NCBI GenBank assembly: GCA_945928315.1
Contig: CAMENN010000003.1
Coordinates: forward strand, 1 to 58,710
Length of the DNA stretch: 58,710 bases
Reading direction: 5' to 3'
From: an uncultured Clostridia bacterium
GTDB lineage: Bacteria > Bacillota > Clostridia > Christensenellales > Aristaeellaceae
The notes beneath the pieces were generated by a model that was given only the letters and a program-made list of their open reading frames with translations, made no database searches and was not told the origin of the DNA. A program made the position numbers and the translations under genes. This document shows positions 16,636 to 25,428 of the stretch, one piece after another (position 1 is the first letter of the stretch; the number at the start of each line of letters is the position of its first letter).

Positions 16636-18183
16636 TTGAACTTCATCCAGAACACTAAAAACCCTAAAAACACTGAAAACCCCGTCTCTCACACCGGGCA
16701 GGCTCCGGGCTTGTTCAACCCCTATGTCCCTCTCACGCCCAGCGCAGACACGCTGCCCGCATTCCCGATTCATTGCCTGCCGCTGCGATTGCAGTCCTAC
16801 GTTGCCGCCGTCGCGGAGCACACGCAGACGCCGGTGGACATGGCCGCCGGTATCTCGCTTGGCGTGCTCGCCACCTGCCTGCAGGGAAAGGTCCGGGTGG
16901 AGGGTAACCCGGGACACTACGAGCAAACCAGTCTGTATGTGTTCATCGTCGCCAATCCGGGCGCGCTCAAATCCGCTGTCATCCGTGCCATGACCGCCGT
17001 CATTGAGGACTACGAGCAGGCGTACAACGAAAGGCTGAAGCCGCAGATTCGCAAGCGCCGTCAGGAGCGCGAGGCGCTTCAGCGGCAGATCAACCGCCTG
17101 AACCGCCAGCTCGAACAGAAATACGACAGCATGACCGAGTTGGAGCTTCAGCACGCGCAGGACAATCTGGCCGATCTGTCGGCAATCCAGCCCCTGCAGA
17201 TCTTCACGGACGATTGCACGAGCGAGATGATGGTCAGGCTGCTCAAGGACAACGGCGGGCGCATGGCGCTGATCTCCGCCGAGGGCGGCGCGTTCGACGC
17301 GATCATCGGGCGGTATTCCAAGAAGCCCAATCTGGACGTCTGGCTCAAGGGTATCTGCGGCGACACCATTCGAGTGGATCGTCTGAACCGTGAGCCGGAT
17401 TATGTCCGGCACCCGGCGGTGTCCATGATCCTGACGGCACAGCCCAGCGTGCTGAGCGAAATCATGCAGAACGGCATGCTCGACGGGCGCGGCTTTCTGG
17501 CTCGCTTCCTGTATGTGAACATCCCGCCGGCGGCAGTGCCCCGGTCCTTCCAGTCTGCGCCAATCCCACAGGATGTGCAGGAGGATTACCGTGAACTGAT
17601 TCACGGGCTGCTGAGCCTGCCGCCGGAGACGGACATCGTGCTGCACCTTTCCCCCGAAGCTGTTGAGCTGATGGGAGGTGTCTGCAACGGGTTGGAGCAG
17701 TACCTGATTCACGAAGCCCGTGATATGCGCGAGTGGGGCAGCAAGCTCATCGGCCTCGTTCTGCGGATCGCCGGGCTGATTCACGTAGCCTCAGGGCTGA
17801 CCGGGGACATCAGCGCCGACACGATCAGGCGCGCCATCTGCATCGGACGGTACGCATTCCAGCACGCCATGTATGCCTATTCCATCATCAGCGCCGACGA
17901 AACTATCGAGAAAGCGCTGCACGTCGTGTCCAGGCTGCGCAAGCACCGCATCCGGGACATCAGCCAATCCGCTCTGTACCAGCTTTGCCGTGGGCGGTTC
18001 TTCCGCGACGCGAAGGAGCTGGTGCCCGCTTTGGAGCTGCTGGAGCAGCACGGCTACATCTGGCGGGACACGCCGCTCTACAGCGGTGTGAGCAGACCGC
18101 CCTCCCGCACGATCCATGCCATCTCATCAATGCCCGTTATCCCGCCATCCACGATGGCACCATCGACTGCGATTCCTCCATGA
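16636..18183 (+). pseudogene. DUF3987 (YfjI-like) mobile-element protein, 3' end damaged
   Basis: A 515-aa ORF using a TTG start with GGGAGG nine bases upstream. It matches DUF3987 proteins found with primase or replication modules of clostridial integrative elements: a conserved N-terminal block (LPLRLQSYVAAVAEHTQTP), a P-loop-like NPGALKSAV (about 111), a coiled-coil insertion (about 140-175), ISAEGGAFD (about 217), and LTAQPSVLSEIM followed by GRGFLARFLY (about 275-300). After PPSRTIHA (about 485) the expected family ending is lost and the frame runs into unrelated Pro/Ser/Thr-rich sequence. The 3' end is therefore a deletion or recombination junction near 18118. It may be non-functional. 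The nearby oriT-like site and recombinase fragment suggest one decayed element. Confidence 0.75.
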
Positions 18184-18254
18184 CCGTCGTGCTGCCCGGT
18201 AACAGGGCGCTGCCAGTCTCGTTCTGATCAGGCTGTTTGATGCCGGTAAGGTTT

Positions 18255-18462
18255 TCGGCGAGTATGAGGATGCGGGCAAGCTGATGATCTCCGTCCTCTT
18301 CGCGGTAGCGCAGATTGAACGTGAGAACATCCACGTGCGGAGGGCCGCATCCAGAAGGCCCCCGAGGGCAGATGGAACGGCGGCTTCGCGCCCTACGGCT
18401 ATGGCCTCGTCAACGGGCGGCTGGTCGTCAACGAGGAAGATGCCAAAGCCGTCCGTCTGTCC
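18255..18462 (+). pseudogene. Fragment of a large serine recombinase
   Basis: The translation reads KLMISVLFAVAQIERENIHV and then, after a frameshift near 18335, APEGRWNGGFAPYGYGLVNG followed by EEDAKAV. This parallels residues about 121-180 of the intact recombinase at 1805-3763 (KLMISVLSAVAEIEREN...GKWNGGFAPYGYKL). The catalytic serine region and the DNA-binding part are missing. It marks decay or deletion within a former integrative element. Confidence 0.85.
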
Positions 18463-18571
18463 GTTCTGTTTCCTGATCCTTTGGCCAGCGTCCGATCTCA
18501 GCCTCCCACCCCGGAATATCCTGCACAACCGACCGGAAATTTCGATACTGTGCTGGATTCTCCGTTTGAAT

Positions 18572-18592
18572 ATGATATACTGAGTATATCAT
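18572..18592. promoter_or_regulatory. Perfect palindrome upstream of the response regulator gene
   Basis: Ten-base arms ATGATATACT and AGTATATCAT around a single central G, 22 bases before the response regulator ATG. It contains a -10-like TATACT, so it may be an operator overlapping the promoter. No good -35 is visible, which fits an activated promoter. Confidence 0.55.
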
Positions 18593-18613
18593 AGGGGAAA
18601 GGGGCTGACGGCC

Positions 18614-20083
18614 ATGTATCACGCGCTCATCGTCGACGACGAGCTGCCCGCACTGCGCTTCGTGCGCAGCATCATTGAGCAGTTTGCCAGCGGCTTTGAG
18701 GTCGTCGGCACCGCCACCAGCGGCGAGCAGGGGCTTGAGCTGCTCGAGCAGCAGAAGGTCGATCTCATCATCACCGACATCAGCATGCACGGCATCTCCG
18801 GGCTGGAGCTGGCCCAGCAGGCCCGTCTCATTCAGCCGGGCATCCACATCATCATCCTCAGCGGCTACAGCGAGTTTGAATACGCCAAGAGCGCGATTCA
18901 GGTCGGCGTGGACGAATACCTGCTCAAGCCCGTGAGCATCACGAAGATGACCGCGCTGCTGCAGGCCGTGCGCCAGCAACTCGACGAGGAGCAGGCCGAA
19001 ATGAACGCTTCCCTTCTGCCCGCCATCGCCTGCGGGTTGCCCTATTCCCGCGAGGCCGCCGCCAGCCTGTACGGCGGCAGGAGCTTCCGCCTGGCCTATG
19101 TGCGCTGGGGCAATCTCGATATGACCCTCCCCCGCTTCCTCAGCGCGACCTCCGTCGTGCTGCCGGGCGTCGAGCCGTTCATCGCGCTGCGCGGGCGGGA
19201 CGAGGACGAGCGCATCGTCATCGCCGAGGATCACGGCACGGACGCCTTCCTCGCCAACCTGAGCGTCTACATGACCGGGCGCGGCAGCCTGGCGACGTGG
19301 ACGGCGGTCTTCACCCCGGACGCGTGGTCCATCGACGGCCTGCCCCAGTTCATCGAGCGCGGCATGCAGATCATCTATGAGCGCACGGTCATTGGCACGC
19401 ACCAGCTGCTGCGCTTCAGCGGCGGCGTCGCCTCGTCGCAGACGGCGCGCCTGCCCGCCGCGGAAATCAAGCAGCTCTCCTACTTCATCACCTCCGGCAA
19501 GCTGCGCATGGTCAAGGACTACTTTCTCGCCCTGTCCAGCAAGTGGGAGAAGCAGCAGACGCCCCAGCGGGAGGTCTGGCACACGGCGCGCCACCTCATC
19601 CACCAGATCGCGCTGGCGCATCCCCCAACCGCCGACAGGCTCGAGGACATCCTGCTCGAGCTGAACGACAGCATCCGCTGCGCCAGCTGCTACGGCGAAA
19701 TGATGGGCAGCCTGTACACCTCGCTCTTCGAGAGCAGCAGCCCGCGCAGCCGCAAGCTCTCCCCGCAGGAGCTCTACGACTACGCCGTCGCCTACATCTC
19801 CGAAAACTACGCCCAGCCGCTGAACACGCAGACCATCTGCGACGAAATCGGCATCTCGCAGACGTACCTGAGCCGCCTGTTCCGCAAATACAGCGACACG
19901 ACCATCAACGCCTTCCTGACGCGCTGCCGCATGGAGGCGGCGATCAAGCTGCTGCGTGAGCGTCCGAACCTGCTGCTGCGCGACGTCGCCGCCTGCGTGG
20001 GCTATGAGGATTCCTCCTACTTCACGAAGGTTTTCCACCAGTACACCGGCAAAACGCCCTCGCAGTTTGCGGCAGAGCAATAG
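18614..20083 (+). CDS. AraC-type two-component response regulator (YesN-like)
   Basis: A 489-aa regulator. The N-terminal receiver domain (1-120) has acidic residues DDE (9-11), phospho-acceptor Asp55 (LIITDIS) and Lys105 (YLLKPV). A roughly 260-aa linker domain follows. The C-terminal AraC/XylS DNA-binding domain (about 390-489) has two helix-turn-helix motifs, GISQTYLSRLFRKYSDTT and VGYEDSSYFTKVFHQYTG. Such regulators pair with YesM-type kinases and control sugar importers and glycosidases. No kinase is adjacent; the only candidate in the window is at 34940, on the far side of the ten-gene sugar cluster it faces. Confidence 0.9.
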   Translation: MYHALIVDDELPALRFVRSIIEQFASGFEVVGTATSGEQGLELLEQQKVDLIITDISMHGISGLELAQQARLIQPGIHIIILSGYSEFEYAKSAIQVGVDEYLLKPVSITKMTALLQAVRQQLDEEQAEMNASLLPAIACGLPYSREAAASLYGGRSFRLAYVRWGNLDMTLPRFLSATSVVLPGVEPFIALRGRDEDERIVIAEDHGTDAFLANLSVYMTGRGSLATWTAVFTPDAWSIDGLPQFIERGMQIIYERTVIGTHQLLRFSGGVASSQTARLPAAEIKQLSYFITSGKLRMVKDYFLALSSKWEKQQTPQREVWHTARHLIHQIALAHPPTADRLEDILLELNDSIRCASCYGEMMGSLYTSLFESSSPRSRKLSPQELYDYAVAYISENYAQPLNTQTICDEIGISQTYLSRLFRKYSDTTINAFLTRCRMEAAIKLLRERPNLLLRDVAACVGYEDSSYFTKVFHQYTGKTPSQFAAEQ

Positions 20084-20153
20084 TGTGCTGTACCACCCCA
20101 CCTCTGAACCAGCTTGCGATGCCGCGAGATTCCGTGCTCGTTGCCTTCACCAA

Positions 20154-20207
20154 AAAACGCGCCCCGCGCAGCAGAGGGGGACAGCCTCCAAGCTGCGCGG
20201 GGTGCGT
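20154..20207 (-). terminator. Intrinsic terminator of the sugar-utilisation cluster
   Basis: On the minus strand, ACGCACCCCGCGCAGC and GCTGCGCGGGGCGCGT form a strong stem followed by six T, 24 bases beyond the stop of the CBM9-like gene. It separates this cluster from the convergent response regulator gene. Confidence 0.85.
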
Positions 20208-20230
20208 CTGCATTCAGGGGGATTGATGGT

Positions 20231-21007
20231 TTATTCAAACGTCAGCCGGCCCCAAAGGCTCGGATCGGTGTTGATGTTCAGGTTGCCGCTCCAGGCCATT
20301 TGAGGGATGTACTCCGTGCCCGGGCAGGGGTAGGAGATGTCGGTAATGGCAAAGTTGAAGTTGACGGTATCGCCGACGGCAGGCGTATACTGCGGAATCT
20401 TCGCGTTGGAGAAGTTGCTCCACGGGATGCACGCCTCGTAGATGAAGCCGGTGCTCGTGAGCACGGAGGCCTTCTCATAGCCCTCCAGCACGTCCTCGCC
20501 GCCGTCCATGCCCTTCGTGGTGAAGCGCTGCAGGTTCTCCTTGGCGACCATGGTGCGGTCGAAGGCGGTATCCCAGTAGCCGTTGTCCACGATCAGGTAG
20601 AGCAGGAAGTCGTTAGTGCCGTATTCGGTGCGCGCCGGATCAGCCGCCGGGTCGGTGGAAAGGTACAGCTTGAAGTTGTCCTCGCCGTCCAGCTCCAGCA
20701 TCTCGATGGCGCCGTAGGGAGAATCCTCGTTGACGTCCGCAGCGAGATACAGGTTGTTTTCGTCCCACATGACGTATACGGTGCAGCTCAGGTCCATCTC
20801 GCCCTGCCAGAAGCTGACATCGCGAATGACCTGCTCCTCCCGATTGATCACAATCGGAGAGGAAAGATCCCAATCGTCCAGATTGCCGTCAATCACCAGG
20901 GGCGTTTCAGCCTTGTGCGCCGTAGCGCTGGGCTGATCCGCCGAGGCGCACGCCGTGCACAGCAGCATCACGAGAGTCAAAAGCAGAGCGGTCATTGTCT
21001 TTTTCAT
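20231..21007 (-). CDS. Secreted CBM9-like carbohydrate-binding protein (distal copy)
   Basis: A 258-aa protein with a signal peptide (to about residue 23; CTACASA makes a weak lipobox possible). The rest is one CBM9-like beta-sandwich: VIDGNLDDWD (about 38), VYVMWDENNLYLAADVNED (about 77-95), FKLYLSTDPAADPART (about 112) and a closing PSLWGRLTFE. Domains of this type bind sugars or sit on carbohydrate-active enzymes; no catalytic domain is attached. It is the last gene of the cluster and clearly a paralogue of the first gene (33877-34689), with the same start, middle and closing motifs. Likely role: extracellular glycan capture. Confidence 0.75.
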   Translation of the reverse strand: MKKTMTALLLTLVMLLCTACASADQPSATAHKAETPLVIDGNLDDWDLSSPIVINREEQVIRDVSFWQGEMDLSCTVYVMWDENNLYLAADVNEDSPYGAIEMLELDGEDNFKLYLSTDPAADPARTEYGTNDFLLYLIVDNGYWDTAFDRTMVAKENLQRFTTKGMDGGEDVLEGYEKASVLTSTGFIYEACIPWSNFSNAKIPQYTPAVGDTVNFNFAITDISYPCPGTEYIPQMAWSGNLNINTDPSLWGRLTFE

Positions 21008-21048
21008 GTTGATTCACCTCATGTTGTGATTGTCGGACAAACCGGAAG

Positions 21049-21078
21049 TCCCGGGGCGGGACGCAGCCCGCCCCGGGA
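21049..21078 (-). terminator. GC hairpin between GH3-1 and the distal CBM9-like gene
   Basis: Twelve-base perfect arms TCCCGGGGCGGG / CCCGCCCCGGGA with a 6-base loop, 41 bases beyond the GH3-1 stop. It lacks a T-run, so it may be a partial terminator or an mRNA-stabilising hairpin that sets different levels for the two genes. Confidence 0.5.
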
Positions 21079-21119
21079 TTCATGATACCATAGCCTGGTT
21101 TACGGGTGCAAGCGGGAAT

Positions 21120-23576
21120 TTACTCGACTACGATCGTCTTGGTCAGTCCGCACACGCTGATGTTGTGCTCTCCCGCCTCAAGGGCCAGGTCGATGGTGAT
21201 GACGCGGAACTGGCCGGCATCCAGAGAAACGAACTTGCTGGCAATCAGCGTATCGCCGTCGTAGACCTCGGCTACGAACGTGCCGTCATCACCGTTGTTC
21301 TGCGCGATGAACATGAGCGGGAAGCTCTCGCCAGCCTTCTGTACGGCATCCAGTGCCTTGGTTACAGTGCGCATGCTGCCCCTATACTCTTCCTCATAGC
21401 TGACAAGCTCCTTCGGAACAATCAGCGTATTGACATCGAAGTCGGGCTTCGCTCCGTAGGTCATGCCGAAATTGGAGCTGTACAGGCTGTCGCCCAGATT
21501 GTTGGGCACCAGCAGATCGGGCTGGTTGCGGATAGCTGCAGCCAGATACAGACGCATATAGTCATCCATGCCGATGTCCAGCTGGAGATCGCCCCAAGAC
21601 AGCAGGTAGTCCTCAGCAGTACGACCGATCTCATAGACGAGACTGCCGGAGGGCACGCGATCGCCGAAGAGGAAGTCCGCAGTGATGGACGGATAGGTGT
21701 AATGATAGAAGCCCTTCAGGGCAGTGCCGTGATCCGGCAGACTGTCGTAGGTTTCCATGATGATTGCGCCGCATGCCATAGCTTCGCGCTCAGCAGGCTC
21801 AGTCAGTGAGCCACTGCGTCCCACGCTCGCCTGAAGCACCAGTATGATCGGTTTGCCTGCCGCCTCGGCATCCTCAATCACATACTCCCAGACATCGCCC
21901 AGCGCGGTCATGTGCGCTACCACAACGTCCGCTTCCTCGTAGGTATCCACAACGGTGGTCTTCTCACCGATGGCGGCAGTATCCAATTCTGCAATCTCAT
22001 CGCTGTTGGAGATCACGTAAATCTTCGTTCCATCAGGGAGAGGCAGGAGATCGTTGTCGTTCTTGAGCAGTACGGAGGACTTCTCCATCAGCACCTCATC
22101 CCACGCATTCATTTGCGGTGTGCGCGCACGAATGACATCCTCGACAGAGTTCAGCTCAAACGCTTCCGCCTTATACTCATCGCTGGCAAACAGCGCTTCA
22201 AGCTCAGCGTAGTCGTTGAACGGGTCCTCAAACAGTCCCAAACGGAACTTGTTCTTCATAGCCCTCTCCAGGGCGTCGTCGACAACCTTAATATCCATTC
22301 TGCCAGCTTCAATTTCAGCTTTGAGCGCGTCGGGCCAGAAGATGCAATCGAAGCTACCGGAGATGTAATAGTTACTGGTATCAAGTCCGTGCTCAATGCG
22401 GAACACGCCGAACTGGTCGATGCCGCACTCCATCATCCAGGCATACTTCTCACCCAGCGTCATGTCACCAATCTTGCGACCGTCACTGGTCATACTTGCG
22501 TTATGAGAATCCATGTCCAGCGGCCAGTCGGTGCAGATGACACCCTCGAAGCCCAACTCGTTGCGCAGGTAACCCAGCGTATCCGCGTCATAATAAATAG
22601 CAGTGTTGTTGAAACCATTGCCGTTATTGAGCATGATGGTCGAGGTCTTGCCCTCCTGCACAGCAGCCTTCCACGGCACCATGTAGTTCTCCCAAAGCTG
22701 CGCGTCAGAGCGGGCGTTGGCAAAACTGTTACGTCCGCCACGGGCGATATAGTGCTTGGTCATGGCGTGCAGACCGTTTTCCTCATAAGCCAGCGTCTCC
22801 GGCACAATCATCTCGGAGATGTAATTCACTTCGTCGCCGTACCAGGAGCCGATTTCCACGCCGTAGCTGTGGAAGATCGTCGTGTAGCCCATCGCCGCCA
22901 TTTCCTTGGAATACTGGGCAACCATGTTGTAGAGCAACTCCGGATCATGCGCCACGCCGAAGGCATAGTATGGCATGTTGATCATGGAACCGAAGGTGTT
23001 GTATGGGCGGTCGGTTTCAAAGGAGATCGGAATGCCCAGCGGGGCGCCCTCGCCGATTCCCTGAATGGCATTGAGCACATCCTGCTGCTCCTTGGGCGTG
23101 CCCGTGGAGGAATAGGAATAGTGCGTGACATGGTTCTTGTTGATTTCGTACCACATCGGGCGATACGTGATGTTGTCGCTCAGCGTGATATGGTCTTCCT
23201 GACTGTACAGCCACTCGTCCTCCATCGGATAAATGGGCGAGAAAGCGCCGCCGGTAAAGTCGTTCGCCAGATTGCCCAGCTTCATGTCGATGTCCATCTG
23301 GGAAACCAGATCGGCGACGCGCGTGTCAATATCGTTGCGCCAGTCCTCGTAGACATCCAGCGAACCGTTCTTATTGAGATCCTTGAAATACAGGCCATCA
23401 GCCTGAATAAAGAGACTCTTGTCCTGAGCGCTCAGTTTCACCTGTTCGCCATTCGCTTCGATGTAGTAGAATCCGGACGCGCTCTCCTTGATGACCGGCT
23501 CCTCAGCGAAGGCCGGGATGCCAATCGCGGAGAACAGCATCGCAATCGCGAGAAGCAACGAGACTTTCTTCTTCAT
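21120..23576 (-). CDS. Secreted GH3 glycosidase 1
   Basis: An 818-aa protein; the start is the ATG at 23576, with AAAGGAGAG upstream. Signal peptide to about residue 24 (IGIPAFAEE). A short pre-domain has a calcium-loop-like motif DLNKNGSLDVYEDWR (about 68). GH3 catalytic domain: MTKHYIARGG and the nucleophile motif VICTDW with Asp350. The GH3 C-terminal domain extends beyond 500 (SSVLLKNDNDLLPLPDGTKIYV, quoted in part) and a beta-rich tail ends in GEHNISVCGLTKTIVVE. It probably releases beta-linked glucose or xylose outside the cell. It is the largest of three GH3 enzymes here and has its own promoter-like region. Confidence 0.88.
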   Translation of the reverse strand: MKKKVSLLLAIAMLFSAIGIPAFAEEPVIKESASGFYYIEANGEQVKLSAQDKSLFIQADGLYFKDLNKNGSLDVYEDWRNDIDTRVADLVSQMDIDMKLGNLANDFTGGAFSPIYPMEDEWLYSQEDHITLSDNITYRPMWYEINKNHVTHYSYSSTGTPKEQQDVLNAIQGIGEGAPLGIPISFETDRPYNTFGSMINMPYYAFGVAHDPELLYNMVAQYSKEMAAMGYTTIFHSYGVEIGSWYGDEVNYISEMIVPETLAYEENGLHAMTKHYIARGGRNSFANARSDAQLWENYMVPWKAAVQEGKTSTIMLNNGNGFNNTAIYYDADTLGYLRNELGFEGVICTDWPLDMDSHNASMTSDGRKIGDMTLGEKYAWMMECGIDQFGVFRIEHGLDTSNYYISGSFDCIFWPDALKAEIEAGRMDIKVVDDALERAMKNKFRLGLFEDPFNDYAELEALFASDEYKAEAFELNSVEDVIRARTPQMNAWDEVLMEKSSVLLKNDNDLLPLPDGTKIYVISNSDEIAELDTAAIGEKTTVVDTYEEADVVVAHMTALGDVWEYVIEDAEAAGKPIILVLQASVGRSGSLTEPAEREAMACGAIIMETYDSLPDHGTALKGFYHYTYPSITADFLFGDRVPSGSLVYEIGRTAEDYLLSWGDLQLDIGMDDYMRLYLAAAIRNQPDLLVPNNLGDSLYSSNFGMTYGAKPDFDVNTLIVPKELVSYEEEYRGSMRTVTKALDAVQKAGESFPLMFIAQNNGDDGTFVAEVYDGDTLIASKFVSLDAGQFRVITIDLALEAGEHNISVCGLTKTIVVE

Positions 23577-23919
23577 ACAGGTATGCTCTCCTTTCTGAAA
23601 CCTTCTGTCATTGTGCAGCATGAATATCGGTTTTTGATGTCGTCCAGTATGCATACCGCCCCCTAACGTGGTTCTGCGCGGAGCCGGCCTGCCTCCGGAA
23701 GCAGCCCGCCCCGCTAATCTGCTAAAGATCGTATCGCTCCGCCGTGCACTGCGGGGCGAATCAATCATTATCAGCCATCCCTCTTGCTGTATTCATTATA
23801 TCGGATTTCCCCCGAAATCAAAATGGAATATCCCGCATAGACTGCAAGAGAATACAATACTCTCCCCACCCCCGGACAGGAATTTCTTGCTCTTTTCTGC
23901 GAAAATCCAGCACAAGCCG
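23577..23919 (-). promoter_or_regulatory. Intergenic region with predicted GH3-1 promoter
   Basis: About 340 bases without a gene. On the minus strand, TATAAT (23800-23795) is preceded at 17 bases by a weak TTTTGA, so transcription of GH3-1 would have a leader of about 210 bases. A local symmetry ATTTC-GGGGG-AAAT overlaps the promoter spacer. Nothing else recognised. Confidence 0.5.
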
Positions 23920-25332
23920 TCACATGTCCGGCCCCTGTGTGTCCGATTCTTCCATCCGGTTGCCGGAAAACACCGTCTGCGCCATATCGCCCACCTGCTG
24001 CATGGCGTTCTCCCCGCAGCGGGTGAACACGTTGTCTGCGACGCGCCCCGTGCCGATGTCGCGCAGGTACAGCCCGCAGGAGGCGTTGCCGTCGAACGCG
24101 TTGCCCTCGATACGAAGGCTCACCGGCCCGTAGGCCAGCACGCCCACCCAGTTGTCAAGCAGCGTATTCCCGGTGAACACGGTGGGCGAGGCGTCCAGAC
24201 GCACGCCGCATACCGTGCATTCCTGAGCAAGACAACCGCGCATCGTCACGCTGTCCTCCTTTTGCAGGTTGAAGCCGTTCTCGCAGCCGAGCGCCGCGCA
24301 GTCCTCCAGCAGATTACCACTGCCCACCGCCATGAAATAGCCCTGTCCCGTCTGCGTGACGGTACAGCCGCGCATCACGCTGTCATGCACCATGGAGAAG
24401 AACAGACCCTGATCGCAGCGTTCTGCGCGGCAGCCGTCGAGCAGGATGTTGTCCGTCGCGCGCACGTCGATGCCATGGTTAGTCTCCTCCGCAACGCAGT
24501 CCGTGATCACCCCACCGCCGCTCTTGGCGACGTAGATGCCGAACACCCCGCAGCGATCCGCGCGGCAGCGCTCGAGCGTCACCTCGTCCACATAAGCGAG
24601 AATCATGCCCATGCTGCCGTCGGAGACGTCCGCATCCCGCACGGTCACGCTTTCGCAGCCCGCGCAGATGATCTGCCCCGCGTCCTGCGGCGCGTCCACA
24701 TGCGCCTGCGACGCCGCGTAGAACAGCGGTCTGCCGTTGACCGTGCAGTCCTCGATGGTATGCGTGGTGAAGTACGCCAGCTCCTCGCCGACCTCAAACA
24801 GGCCGGTGAGCACGGGCAGACCCTTGCTGCGTTCGGAGAGCGGGGGCCCTGCGAGGGAGATACTGCACCCGGTGAATGCACAATCGCGCAGCGTCATGCG
24901 CTGCACGCCGCCTGCCCAGATGCCGCAGGAGGACGTCCGCCATGCGGGATCGGCAAGCGTGATAGCGCAGCGCTCGAGCGTCAGGCCGTCGCCAATGGCA
25001 TAGATGCCCGTGCGGCGCATCCGGATGTCCAGCCCGCTGAGGGTAACGCCGTCGGCCTCCACGCGCAGGGCCGCGACAAACTTCGGCGCGTCGATGACGG
25101 GCGAAGCGCCGGGTGCGGCGCGCAGCGTAACTGCCCGGTCGATGACCAGGGGGAACGCCTCAGAAGGCTCCGCGTACACGCCGTCCGCGAGCTCAATGAC
25201 ATCTCCATCTATGCAGCTCGCAAGCGCCTGTGTCAGCGAAAGCTCGTCCGGTGAAGCATGCAATACCTCCGCCTGCGCGCAGCAGGCGACGGCAAGCATC
25301 AGACATAACCAAAGGACAATCCGTTTCCCCAT
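23920..25332 (-). CDS. Secreted right-handed beta-helix protein
   Basis: A 470-aa protein with a signal peptide (WLCLMLAVACCAQAEV). After a short ELADGVYAEP-type opening found in parallel beta-helix (NosD/pectate-lyase-like) proteins, roughly 15-18 coils follow with repeating hydrophobic-Cys-hydrophobic spacing (TLRDCAFTG, TLERCRADRCG, LLDGCRAERCD, MRGCTVTQTG). A CASH/NosD-type pattern in the last third (SPTVFTGNTLLDNWVGVLAY) is typical. Catalytic residues for a lyase cannot be assigned from sequence. It lies in the sugar cluster between the ATPase and GH3-1 genes, so glycan binding or cleavage is likely. Confidence 0.8.
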   Translation of the reverse strand: MGKRIVLWLCLMLAVACCAQAEVLHASPDELSLTQALASCIDGDVIELADGVYAEPSEAFPLVIDRAVTLRAAPGASPVIDAPKFVAALRVEADGVTLSGLDIRMRRTGIYAIGDGLTLERCAITLADPAWRTSSCGIWAGGVQRMTLRDCAFTGCSISLAGPPLSERSKGLPVLTGLFEVGEELAYFTTHTIEDCTVNGRPLFYAASQAHVDAPQDAGQIICAGCESVTVRDADVSDGSMGMILAYVDEVTLERCRADRCGVFGIYVAKSGGGVITDCVAEETNHGIDVRATDNILLDGCRAERCDQGLFFSMVHDSVMRGCTVTQTGQGYFMAVGSGNLLEDCAALGCENGFNLQKEDSVTMRGCLAQECTVCGVRLDASPTVFTGNTLLDNWVGVLAYGPVSLRIEGNAFDGNASCGLYLRDIGTGRVADNVFTRCGENAMQQVGDMAQTVFSGNRMEESDTQGPDM

Positions 25333-25428
25333 GCGCTTCCCTCCTCCGTTGCTTCGCTTCTTTCGGAAACGTCCACGCCATCCGGGTGCTTGCGAAAGGA
25401 GCGGGGCGGCATAGCGCCGCCCGGCTCT

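Noticed and set aside
16542-16658. Small ORF MSIVEEEYGFGLIRAP... upstream of DUF3987
   Set aside because: Overlaps the DUF3987 start, has no ribosome site and no recognised homology.
18428-20101. 557-aa minus-strand ORF opposite the response regulator
   Set aside because: Antisense shadow; the plus strand has receiver and AraC motifs.
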